Notes under the pieces: model-generated
What the model was told of the DNA's origin: nothing
The model's input: only the letters and a program-made list of their open reading frames with translations
Database searches by the model: none
NCBI GenBank assembly: GCA_943737045.1
Contig: CALSFV010000096.1
Span: 186,001-250,000, forward strand
Length of the DNA: 64,000 nt
Source: Parapristionchus giblindavisi
Lineage: Eukaryota; Nematoda; Chromadorea; Rhabditida; Diplogasteridae
Reading direction: 5' to 3'
Shown here: one piece after another, positions 35,520-47,161 of the stretch
Numbering within the stretch: the first letter of the stretch is position 1
Layout: every line of letters begins with the position of its first letter
Made by a program: the position numbers and the translations under genes

Positions 35520-38500
35520 CACGTGGATTATTGTTTATACATTATGGTAATTGGTGTGAGGGATAATTGGAAATTGAGAGAGCCAATCATGTAAATCGGA
35601 TAGGCACTCCCTACATACCTTAAAAGTTCTACTTTCAATACTCAAAACAAGCTTCAAACATATCCTGAATCAATATCAAATATTTCTTTCGGTCCGTGTG
35701 CTATCATTCTGCCCGAAAAGTCCTATTACAAAAAACTCGAAGGTCTCCATCTTAAAACAAACTACTGATAATGGAGGAATGGTAACTAGGAATGAGCTAT
35801 CGAATCAGAATATATCGATTAATGAAATATCTTTGATCTATCAATCCTTGGATTAGCCTTGGATGACCGTATTGAACTATCTCTACAGGTCCTATTCTTT
35901 GTCTACTCCTCTCTCCCTCTCCCTTTCCCTCTTCCTCTTCCTCTCCCCTCCCTCTCCCTCTCTCCCTCTCCCTCTCAGTTGGCAGAGTAAGATATCATAG
36001 AAGGTGTCGGTAAGCGATAGTGTATACATCGAAGATGAAAGAGAACCGAAAGAGGGATTAGAGTGAATAAGATACGTAGTGCATACAACCAATTAGAGTA
36101 TCATCCTAGAATCCAAATATTAACAAAAGACTAAAATACACAAAGAAATATCTTCTTCGTTATTTTTCAAGAAATCAGTTATTTAAAAAAAAGATTCTGA
36201 AAATAAATAATTTGATGATTCCGTTTTTCAACTGAATTTTGTAAGATATAACGTTCATTATTTTCGTCTAACATGATCAATACTGACATAATAATGAATG
36301 AATTAGAAAGGAATCTGAAAAGACAATATTCTATCGTGAACTGTGGTGACTGGCTATTATTTTATTGAATGATCTATTCTGATAAAGAAAATAGTTAATT
36401 CAGCAAGATTAGGTATCCTTCAATTAATCAATAATTGTTTCGATATATGTTATGTAATTCTGATATCAAGAATTCTTTAAAAATGAGATGATGTAACCCA
36501 AACTAACTACTAAAATCCTTACTTTACTGAACTCTTCTACTCTTCTCCCTTCGCCTCTCCCCCGTCCTCTCCCTTTCTTCTCTCTCTCCCCCTCTCTCTC
36601 TCTCCCTCTCTCTCCCCCTCTCTCTCTCCCCTCCCTTCTATCTCCCTCTCCGTCCCACCATCTCTCTCTCTCCTCCCTCTCTCTCCCTCTCTCCTCTCCT
36701 CTCCTCCCTCCGTCTCCTTCATCTTCATTCTCCACACGTGTTCTTCTATACAAGGGGCGCCTCTCTTTTCCCTTTGCCCTTTTCTTTTCTTTTCTTTTCT
36801 TCAACAAAAAGAGACTGAGATCAACGGTTTTGGAGGGAAAAAAATAGTGGAACAGTTAAGTAGAATGGTGGAAGAAGAAGAAAGAAGTAAGAGAATAAGG
36901 AATATATTATCGATTCATGAAGTATGAGACTGTATTGAATGATTAGTTCAATGATGCATTGAAGAAAATATGTGCTAAGTATAAGTGAGCTAGCTATAGA
37001 TGATCGTTCAATATTTTTAAAAAGAGTGCAAAATTCACTATTTTTGTCAAGGTATCGAATAAATTGAATCTAACTTTGATAGAGACAGAATGATAAATAT
37101 AAGCAATCTTCTCACTCTGTATATCTAGCGAACAAGTGACTGAACAATATTTAAAAGATAATAAATATCAATATTCATAGACTAAATATTCGAAATTTGT
37201 GTTAGTGCACACACATTTTTGGAGAGTCCGAAAAAGGATATAAAAATAAATTTTTTAAAACAAAAACGAAGAGTCGAATTTTTAGTCGAATTTGAATCTT
37301 ACTAAATCTTAATACTAATGTTAAAGGCACATAGCGAGCAAATTTTTCGCTCTGCTCTGGCAACTGTTTCTCGTAGACAAAGAGAACGAAAGAGCATTAC
37401 AGAACGGAGTTTCTAATAAGCAGGATGTCTAATTAACATTAACACAGTCGTTACTGTTTTAGTATAGATGAATAGATGAATCTAACGATATAATATCATA
37501 ATGAAATAATAGTTGAAGAGTTAAGTATAGAATATACAAAAAGAGTTTAACTACGATATACTGAACTCTATTCGTTATTATGAAAATGAGACCTTAGAAA
37601 AGATTAGGAGCACGCAGATAGCATGACTATATCTATGATGGAAGATGAATGATGAAGCCTTTTTGCAGGATAAGAAAGACTAGAGATGTAGAATCATAAA
37701 TGATATCTATTAGAGGATGGGAAGTACTATCAATAATAATATAGTACATTGAACTGGAATAATTTAATGACTTGAGAAGAACATGAAAATCATTCGAGAA
37801 AACGATATCATGAAAGCGGTGTATACTGATATAAACAATATTTTAGTAATAATGTAATCACTCTTAGTCACAAAATGTAAACATAAGTAGATACATCAAA
37901 GTATTTAGTGATAAGTATATCATTCATTCATTTCGAAACACGAATTATCCTACATAAGACAAAGATCAAAGATCAAAGGCTACATTATCAATTAAAAGAT
38001 GGATAATTGTTCGTCTTTAACTATTTCATCATGATATTCTCTCACTGTACATTCTGTTCATTCCTTTCTCTTCCATCCAAAGATTAGATGGAAATGTAGT
38101 GAATAGTGTACTAGATGTGACTATCACAATAGATGACGTCCCATATTTATTCTATTTTCGTGATTGAAATATACGCATTAAAGGAATCCACGTGATATAA
38201 ACTGAATAACGAATAAGCAAAAAAAAAAGATTAAGAGAGAACAGAGATCAAAGACTTGTTTTGATATGTGAAGAAAATGCAAAAGAGATAAGAAAATATG
38301 ATATATTAAGAGATGAAAAGAGTATAGAAGACTGCACAAACATATTATATAATAAAAATACTATCCTATATAGAAATCGATCACAGTGAAATACATTTAG
38401 ATTTTTTATTAATGTAACATCTCACAGATATTAATAAAAATATTTGAAAAGCGAATAATTCATTAGAAATACGAGATAAAATAATTAAAATTCAAAAATA

Positions 38501-39780
38501 CAGGTTTATTAATGAAGCATTTTAATGTTAAAATTAAATAATGTTATGAAGGAGGGATTATTCAATGTGCCTAATATGTAGTTTCGTCCTATACGTCTAA
38601 CAAACTCCATAAAATATGCTAACATATGGGTACAATCATTCCATTCTTTTTTCTCTTCTCATAATACTGTTGCTTACATTTAATAAACACCTCGACAAAA
38701 GAGGATGAAGATGGGGGAATTTATCCACCAGACAAGACACTTATCAAAATTCGACAAATTTGTGTAGTTGGCACAAAGCAAAGTTTATTTCACGAGTTTA
38801 CTCCATTTAAGCATATCTTATCTTACATAAAAGCATCTAAGCATACGGTATCCTTAAGCCTTATTATAATTAAACGCAGAAAACAACACATTCGTTATTT
38901 AGCACGAATCAGTAAAAGATTTCTTCTGTTTGTTGTAATATTGTACATATATGGGAGGGATGTTGATTGAATAGATGATAAGAAGAGAATGAAATGACTA
39001 AATGGATATGAATCATGAATAGAAGAAGAAGAGGAAAGGACCACCCAATGAATATAAACAATCTTAGTCATATATGTAAGAGTAGAAAGAATAATACTAA
39101 CAAGATTGTAACATCTGGATAAGAAAACTGCACTTAGGCTTGAAATAATAATCCACTTATAAAACTTGTGGTACAGTGCATTCATAACTTACAATATTAA
39201 GTAGAAATTGAAGAGGATCATGAGAAATCATTGACTATGAAGGAGTGAACAGATATGGAAGTGAAAGAGTAGACGTCAATGATGAAGACTCTTATTAAGA
39301 AGATCATATGAGATAGAGAGATTCATCAGATATAGAGATACTTCATAATCCTAATTGGTACAATGTATATAAATATATATAGTCCAATTTGTTATATTTA
39401 CATAGAAAGGAGAGAAATAACAAGAAAGGAACAGTGATGAGTCATTCTATAGTGTACAATAGAAGAGTTGAGAGATCATGATCAATGTAAGAAAGGGAGA
39501 AGGAGAGGAAGAGGGAGAGATAGAGAGAGAGGTATAGATAAGGTCCGGAAGTCATGATATTGACGCCATATTGAATGATATTGATATTGACCCCTCCTTC
39601 ATACTGATCAATCAATATACACTATCAATCAATCAATATTCAAGAGGAAAAGATATGAAGACACGTGATCTATTCGAATATTACGACAATCCCGTTCATG
39701 TGTGAGAACGTGATAAAGATATGTAAATAATAATATGTGTAGTATTAATAGTTGTGATGATAAATGAATGAATGAACATA
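35520..39780. other. Gene-poor AT-rich interval with one large pyrimidine tract
   Basis: No multi-exon structure was recognised on either strand. The main feature is the CTCTCTCCC-rich tract at about 36540-36735, with smaller ones at 35905-35975. Frames across these tracts are low-complexity. Short isolated frames such as 38895-39185 (-) have no splice partners or domain signature. Confidence 0.5.
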
Positions 39781-39781
39781 C

Positions 39782-39883
39782 CAATAGATATTGTCGTGAA
39801 TGAAGAGTAGATGGAGGAGATCGAAGAGAAGAATGAAGATGATCTGGAGATGATAATGAACCAATTGAAGGAAGAGAAGACAT
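39782..39883 (-). CDS. Candidate distal first exon (possibly of the bZIP gene)
   Basis: ATG at 39883 opens 34 codons (MSSLPSIGSLSSPDHLHSSL...HSRQYLL) ending in phase 0 at a GTATGTTC donor. Ser/Pro/Leu content resembles the other two bZIP first exons. No matching second exon is seen nearby, so it is proposed as a distal alternative start for the gene at 27336-32282, or for an unrecognised gene. Phase agreement alone has a one-in-three chance. Confidence 0.3.
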
Positions 39884-40019
39884 TGAATGAATGAAGAGAA
39901 TACAATGAATATATATGAATGAATTGAGATGAATAATGTGAGAAGAATCTAGAATAGAAGAAGAAGAAAGATTACCCTAAAGGTGTATTAGAGACGAGGC
40001 TCTGTCGAGTTATGTCAAG

Positions 40020-42345
40020 GGACAGAGGGAGGGAGAGGGAGAGTGTGATGGAGAGGGAGAAGGAGGAGGAGAGGGAGAGAGAGGGAGAGGGAGAGGGAGA
40101 GAGGAAAGTGCAATACCGGCAAGTAGGCCAACACAGTCGAGAATAGTGAAACGATCATATGATCAAAGCGAATATGGATAATAGAGAGGAGATGAAGGCG
40201 AAGAGATGGAGAGGTAGAGAGGAGAGGGAGAGAGGGACAGAGGGAGAGGGAGAGGGAGAGAGAGGGGCAGAGGAAGGGGGAGAGGGAGAGAGGGACAGAG
40301 GGAGAGGGAGAGGGAGAGGGAGAGAGGGACAGAGGGAGAGGGAGAGGGAGAGGGAGAGGGAGAGGGAGAGGGAGAGGGAGAGAGAGGGGCAGAGGGAGAG
40401 AAGATATAAAGGATAAGATCATATGATATGATAAGAACATGATGTAATATAATTGAAAGAACGAAATGATCTTATAAATAGTAATATAGTATATGAGTAT
40501 GTATCTTCTCTTCTTCCTTCTCTCACCTCATTCCTTCTTCTTCTTATCAATATCAAAGGATTGTTTCTCAAGCCTTCCCTTTATCAGTTAAGAATGGGTG
40601 GAGAAGACTCTCCCTTTATCCCCTTTCTCTCCTTTTATCATCAACTCTCAACCATTTTTCTCTCCTTCTCCCTCTCCTTCTCCCTCTCCCTCTCCCTCTT
40701 CTTCTCCATCTCCCTCTCCCTTTCCTTCTCTCTCCCTCTCCACTTCTCCCAATCTGTACTTTCTCGTTCTCCTTTTGACTAAACTGAGTGAAATTCGTTC
40801 TTTCAATCACACTTCTTCTTCTATTTGTTCACAAGAGAAGGCATGAATGACTTGAGAATTCATTGATAAGAAGAAGAGGATGGATAGAAGAGGATCCAAT
40901 GAAATGGAAAAGAAGAGGTAGAGGGAGAAGGAGAGGGAGAAGGAGATAGGGAGAGGGAGAGGGAGAGGGAGAGGGAGAGAGGTATAGATTGAACGAGAGA
41001 AGTGAAAGTGAATGGAGTTCGTCGTATATTCAATCGATTGGAAGACATGTTGCATTGAAAAAGAAGAAGAAGACATGAAAAGAGGTTCAATCGAAATAAC
41101 AACATAGTTACATGGAGACGAGTAACATTCTCTCTCTCTCCCTCTCTCTCTCTCCCCCTCTCTCTCTCCCTATCCTCTCTCACTCTCGACTCTCGATCTT
41201 CTAGAGAATTCGTCATAAGCGCGACAGAAAGAGAAATATGAGCGAGTAGAAGAAGAAGAAGAAGAGAGGAAGAGTTGTGTTGTATTGATTCATTCAATTG
41301 AGTAAAGAGACACATCGATATGAAAGAATAAGACTCAATATGAAGAGGAACGAAGGAATAAAACAGAGGGAGAGGGAGAGGGAGAAGGAGAGGGAGAGGG
41401 AGAGAGAGAGAGAGGGAGAGGGAGAGAAGAAGGGGAAAGCGTGCTATTGCCTAGTCATCACAATGGAAGATCAATGCCCTGAGGGAGAAAGAGAACAGTT
41501 CAACAATCAACTATGAAGGAGAATACGATTATATTATGAAATACGAAAGGAAGAATGTGATTGTAGATACGAAATGTATGGATATGAGGGTGATAGTTGG
41601 GAAAGAAGAAACGAGAGAGAGGGAGAGGGAGAGAGAGAGGAGAGAGAGAGAGGAGAGAGAGAGGGAGAGAGGGAGAGATAGAGAGAGAGGAAGGGGAGTT
41701 CTCCTTAATTCCAGTCGGTAGTAAGGGATGTATGAGTCATCGACTCCCCACACGAGACACACTCTTTCGTCACACACCCGGCTGGTGCTCTCCCTCTTCC
41801 CACCCCTTTCCCTTCCCCTCCCTCTCCCTCTCCCTCTCTCCTCCCTCTCCTTCTCCCTCTCCCTCCTTCCTCTCTCCTCCCTCTCCCTCTCCCTCCTCCC
41901 TCTCCCTCTCCCCTCCCACTTCTCCTTCATGTTGTGCAATTCTCTCTTCTCGTTTCTTCTCTATCTCACTCTACATCTCCGCACAAACTCTCATCGTCTG
42001 TAATACTTCTAAACTTCCCTACCCTTACTCCCTCTCCCTCTCCCTCTCCTTCTCCTTCTCCTTCTCCTCTCACTCTCCATCTCCCTCTCTCCCTCTCCCT
42101 CTCCCTCTCCTTCTCCTTCTCCGCTCACTCTCCCTCTCCCTCTCCTTCTCCTTCTCCTCTCACTCTCCATCTCCCTCTCTCCCTCTCCCTCTCCTTCTCC
42201 TTCTCCTCTCACTCTCCCTCTCCCTCTCCTTCTCCTTCTCCTCTCACTCTCCCTCTCCCTCTCCTTCTCCTTCTCCTCTCACTCTCCCTCTCCCTCTCCT
42301 TCTCCTTCTCCTCTCACTCTCCCTCTCCCTCTCTCCCTCTCCCCT
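40020..42345. repeat. Microsatellite-dominated region
   Basis: GGGAGA/TCTCCC hexamer tracts appear on alternating strands: 40020-40110, 40200-40400, 40660-40750, 40915-40985, 41130-41175, 41365-41440, 41610-41695 and 41795-42345. The last carries a higher-order unit of about 36-48 bp containing CTCCTTCTCCTTCTCC and TCTCACTCTCC, repeated about seven times. Many long frames cross this region in several frames and both strands; all are low-complexity. No gene is supported. Confidence 0.85.
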
Positions 42346-45300
42346 AAACTATACAAACAATCCACTACACATTGCATCTCCCAATAGTGACATTTCATAG
42401 ATTGAAAACAAGTAATAAAAATAGAGTAAAAGGATAAATGGAAATAGTTCATATGATTGACTATATCATCTCAATCTATATCATCATTTTCATCTTCAAT
42501 ATCATCATTCATCAATTCGTTATCAATGTAAATGTACTATGGAGATGAAAGATGGAATAGATGATTACATCATAATATATGTATAAATGAATGAATGTGC
42601 AAGTAAATTATTATTAATGTGAAATAGACATACTAACAAAATATTTAATATATCGAGATGATGGATGGATGTTTATGTCTGTTCTAAATATTTCAAATCC
42701 AGGAAAGAGTGAGATTTGACAGAAAGAAGAGAGTATATTTGAAATTCCGTAAGTGTTTGATATAACAGTTTTCCAGTTAATTGAAGCAACTGTTCAAGAA
42801 GGAGAATTGTTTTTTAAAAGTTTAATTATAAGTCCTTTGTTTCGAAGAGTTATTTGATGTTTGAGACAACAGAGAGATTGACTTATATCGTATGATCTTT
42901 TCGTTCTATGTTATTTAAATTGAGTATAAGACTCAATGATTACACCGTAACAAACGATTTTAAAACCAAGATTGCTTTCCCACATTTTGTGATATTGGTA
43001 GATCACATTTAGTTTTTTTCAATTGTATTTCATATCGTAATTAACATTTTCTATTGAGTCTCTCCATCTAGCTTGCCGTCCACCACTTATGTAGATGGAG
43101 AGACTCAATCGAGGAATACGGCTAGATGTCATATAGTATCTACTGGAAGATCGACATCCGAACGTGAACTATAGCAACACGCAAATGGAGGGATTTTATC
43201 CGCACTGCAATGCCCTGCGAAGACGGATCTACTTGTAAGTAACTAAGAAAATAAGTTTCTATTAAGCCAGGAACACTTGTCTAATTTCGTGAACAAACTG
43301 TAAAGACAGAAAGATATATTCTACCAACCGTACAGTATTTATTTTATGATGAGTCTGCTTATCGGTCGTTAGAAACATTAATGAACGATCCGGCCCGCAT
43401 AGGCAAAGGCGCACTTTTTGAAAATGGGGGAATTTGGATAAAAAGATTTCGAACTTGTGACGGTATGGGATAGATGAGTGCCTGCGCTAACTTCTCGCAC
43501 ATTCGCACAAGAGATTTGCATGAATATTCGCAGATCTCTTAATAAACGGTGTAATCTTCTCTGTCTGTCCAAACATTTTCAAAAATCACAACCACTGCTT
43601 GATTTCTCTTAATTCATAATTATTTCAACGGTCCATACGTGGGATTTGCATCTCAAGTTATTTAAAAGGCAGCTGGCATCCAAAAATTTCTATTCGAAAT
43701 AGTTAAAATGGTTGATCTCATGTTGATAAGCTCAAAAAACTGATCAGAAATATGTATTTGAAAGTTTGAAACGACGCTCTGGTAAGAACTTGGATTACTG
43801 TAGCTTGCTCCACACCACGGGCGAGGTTTCCGAACTACAGTATGCTAACTCCATCAAAAGGCTCAAAAATGCCCATTATTGACTTTTATTCTCCATAATT
43901 CCCCACTGCGGATAGAATTACAGTCAAAACATTCAATTTCAAGTCATCCCCAAAGAGTTGGTGAAGCAAATAGGAAAAGGCTCCCGCTCTCTGGAGCAGA
44001 CTGTAGTTTTTTGAATGCGCCGTTCTTCTTACCACAGAGTTCTTATGAAATAAGATTTATATATTTCGAAACAGAATTTAAAGCTCTTTTATATGATATC
44101 AACTTGTTTTTCGTTTCCCGGTCCCTTTAATTAGCTCAAAAATAAAATTTAAAACATATACGATGTGATAGGTGATACATGAATGTGTCACGTGAAGTGT
44201 GTTCACAGTCGACCATGTCGACCAAAGCTTTTTGATTGATTAACCAATGAAATATAAACAAAAGAAAACGACACAAAGATGAGATTCTACGGAACTGTAG
44301 GAGATTTTTCATATTTTTCTTTATTTGACAATTTTACAACTTTCTGTGCTGATTTTCATGGAATTTGACATCGGTGTTTTGGTTCAGCAACCGAATTTAG
44401 AATGAAAAAGACAATTCTGAAATTCATAGAAAAACTTGGATTTTCTGGTAATGTTGCCCTTTGGTGGAGAGAAGTGTTCGATATTCGAAAAGCAATTTTG
44501 AATAAAATTCGATAAGAATTATAGATCCTGAGAAAACACGGACTAAAGTGGAATGGAGGGTAGACTCCATAACTCAAAATTTACAAATTTGAAATAATTG
44601 TGAAGGAGATATATCCGATTCATTTTTTGAAAAGTATGAAAAAAAGGAGAATTTCCTATATTATCTCATACTTGTGTTGTTTTCTCTCGTTTGATGGTAT
44701 TTCATCGATTTCTGAAATTTTAGAAAATAAAAGATCGTTTTCTTTTTATCGTCGTAAATAATCATTTGAATAAATACATAAATATGTAATACAATATATC
44801 ATTCATGTTCATTCCCTTGAGATTTTCTGTTGATTCGTCTTATCTTCTCAGATGGAAAATAAAGAAGAAAAAGAAGAAGAAGAAGATAAGAATCGTTCCA
44901 TTCTACCATATCATCCGCAATATAAGCCATAGATAGACTAAACAAATCATATTTTATATTCAATATCAACTCATTTCACTACTACGATTTCTTTTTTTTG
45001 TTGAAAAAATATGATAAAAGAAATGAAAGTGTTCACAAACAACAACAAACACATGGATACATTCCTTATACACTCTGAATTATAATTAACTATGATATAT
45101 GATATAGTATACATAGTATAATCGTAATATGATCATTCATTCCAAATGAATTCATTGTCAATAAGTGATAAGAGATACAATGAAGAAGAAAGAATAGATG
45201 GTCCTTGTCTCTCTTTCATTCTATCATCATTCTCTCTATACACTCTCGAGTATAGAGACCAACCTAGTCCACTTATATAATTATACTTACACCATAACAT

Positions 45301-45997
45301 CTTCTACTTCTCTCTCTCTCATTGTCTTTGTCTCTCATTTACTTGTATTCTAATCGTTTAGTTTCGATATGATTCATTGATCGGAGAAGAAACAATGAAT
45401 CCTTCATCGGAAGAATCTTATTCTTCTTCTTTTTCCTTCAACTACTATTCGTCCTCTATAGGAATACATTCATCAACCATATTTATTATACAGTAGTTTC
45501 TCATCTAACTCTCCATTCATTCACTGATCAAAGATGGTGATAGAGTACCAATAGAGAATAGGGCTATCGTGGGTATTATCTCTGGGTATTCCATTCACAT
45601 TTTCTTATCATTCTTTAAATCTTCCTTAGATATTTCGATTATTTATTCAATTGTTGAATAGACTCAATAAGAGAGAGGGTATACAGATATATCACATGTT
45701 TCTCATTCATTCATTATGTTGTCAACTATTCCATTCAATAGTTTCATCCTTTAATTCAATCATTTCTCTACTCATTGGATTCCCTTTTCCTGTTCAACAA
45801 CAAGAATGCCCCCTTACGATGTATTCTACCTTTAACTTCGACGTTCTTTCCCTCTCCCTCTCTCCCTCTTCCTCCCTCTCCCTCTCCCTCTCCCTCTCTC
45901 TACCTCTTCCTGTTACTATCGCTTCTTCACATCGTTTCTATTACTCTATTATGCTTTCTTACAGTTCTTCTTCTTCTTCATTAACTCATCATATAGA
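42346..45997. other. Gene-free interval with hairpins and decayed repeats
   Basis: A hairpin at 43053-43109 pairs ATTGAGTCTCTCCATCTA with TAGATGGAGAGACTCAAT. 43290-43560 is a decayed relative of the TTAA MITEs at 54538-55190. A small CCCTCT tract lies at 45845-45910. An AG-ATG open stretch of 26 codons at 44851-44931 could be a terminal exon but has no partner. Nothing else could be supported. Confidence 0.5.
43290..43560 (-). mobile_element. Decayed copy of the tRNA-like MITE family
   Basis: It shares GTGAACAAACTGT, TTTATTTTATGATGA, GCTTATCGGTCG-like and GAAAGGCGCRCTTTTTGAAAA-like blocks, in the same order, with the elements at 54538-54877 and 54882-55190. The tRNA-like part (TTCGAACTTGTGACGGTATG on the plus strand) is more diverged and the TTAA ends are not recognisable. 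Confidence 0.55.
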
Positions 45998-46725
45998 ATG
46001 AGTCTCGATGCCGTGAGTTATTCTATCTCTTATTCATTCATCTATCTATTCAATTTAGACATTGGAGAATATCAATCATTCATTAGGAGAGATCAGAGGA
46101 TTACTCGAGGTAATCAATCAATATTATCTCTTTTATCAATCAATACTTTAATGTCTCTGTTGATCAATGTGATACTACATATTCCTATCTCAATTTAACT
46201 CCCAATTTGTAACTCATTTACGATCAGTCATAATTTTGACAGAAATGTTTAGATATATCTCGTCTTCTTAAAAAAGATTTTTGCATAATAAGTGGTTGAT
46301 GAATATGAGATCACATATGTAATTGTTTAGGTAGTACAAATGGCTATAATGATCGTTGCAATATCTCTAGCTATTCTTCTAATTGGAACTACAATAACAT
46401 GTTATTATGCTAAATATAAGAAGTACAATCAACGTCCAAGAGATCCTGAAAGTTCAAGTAAGAACATCCTTTTTCTCATTTATTTGGATGCTAACCATAG
46501 TTATTGATCAGAAAAAATGATTGTTGTGTAGGATTTTCAGACGTTTCCCAATTCACACTACTTACACCACCGAGTAAGTCGATATGAGTGTTGTGATGAG
46601 ATAACCCACTAACCCAATAATCAATATTAACCAATATCCATATGGTATAAACCGTAATCTATACCATTTCAGCATCAGATCGATCACAATATCAAAAGGG
46701 ACAATATCATCCTAATGAAATGTAA
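45998..46725 (+). CDS. Small single-pass membrane protein (95 residues)
   Basis: Five exons with matching phases: 45998-46012, 46059-46109, 46331-46457, 46532-46573, 46673-46725. The product starts MSLDATLENINHSLGEIRGL, has one clear membrane helix (MAIMIVAISLAILLIGTTI) at about residues 25-45, a basic stretch just after it (YYAKYKKYNQRPR) and a polar tail ending QYHPNEM. No signal peptide is present, so by the positive-inside rule the C-terminus is probably cytosolic (type III). CATATAG stands just before AATG, a possible trans-splice site. No family is recognised and no function is assigned. The first exon has only 15 coding bases and is the least certain part. Confidence 0.65.
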
Positions 46726-47161
46726 TCATTATTTATTACTCTTTTTTTGTTAAATCCTTTAATATTTTGATTGCAATTGAATAGATAACATGTATCATTA
46801 TATGGATTACTCAACTCTTTGTCATTCTATTCGTTCTTTCATTCAATTCCTCTGTTGGTTCTTCGTTTCCATTCTATTCAACGCCATATCAATACAAAAT
46901 GCCAATTACATGTTCATACTTTCTTTTTCTTTTCGATAAACAATTGATCCTTACTAAGATAAGAAATGAAGATAAGGGAGAGAGACAGAGGAAGGAGTAA
47001 ATACATACTATAAAGAGAACATAAAACTCCTTGTTTTCCCCGTATTCAAATTAATTGTTTTGATTAGACAAAGAGTAAAATATTAATTATTTATTTAGAT
47101 AAAACGAATTATATACATTTAGCAGTGAATATTACATGAATGATTATAGTCTATCAATTGA
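46726..47161. other. Intergenic interval between convergent genes
   Basis: The 3' ends of the small membrane-protein gene (+) and the mucin-like gene (-) face each other. The sequence is AT-rich with no exon, repeat or RNA gene recognised. Confidence 0.6.

Noticed and set aside
36466..36807. 113-codon minus-strand ORF rich in Arg/Glu/Gly
   Set aside because: Microsatellite translation with no supporting gene structure.
38895..39185. 96-codon minus-strand hydrophobic ORF
   Set aside because: It resembles a membrane segment by composition, but AT-rich DNA often does so; no exon partners or motif found.
43879..44130. 83-codon plus-strand ORF
   Set aside because: No splice partners, signal peptide or domain, and it lies in repeat-rich DNA.
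44851..44931. CTCAG-ATG exon-like stretch of 26 codons ending in TAG
   Set aside because: A plausible terminal exon by itself, but no upstream exon in a compatible phase was found; the coding part is Glu/Lys low-complexity.
45392..45497. ATG frame of 33 codons (Ser-rich) upstream of the small membrane-protein gene
   Set aside because: It lacks a usable donor and does not connect in frame to the exon at 45998.
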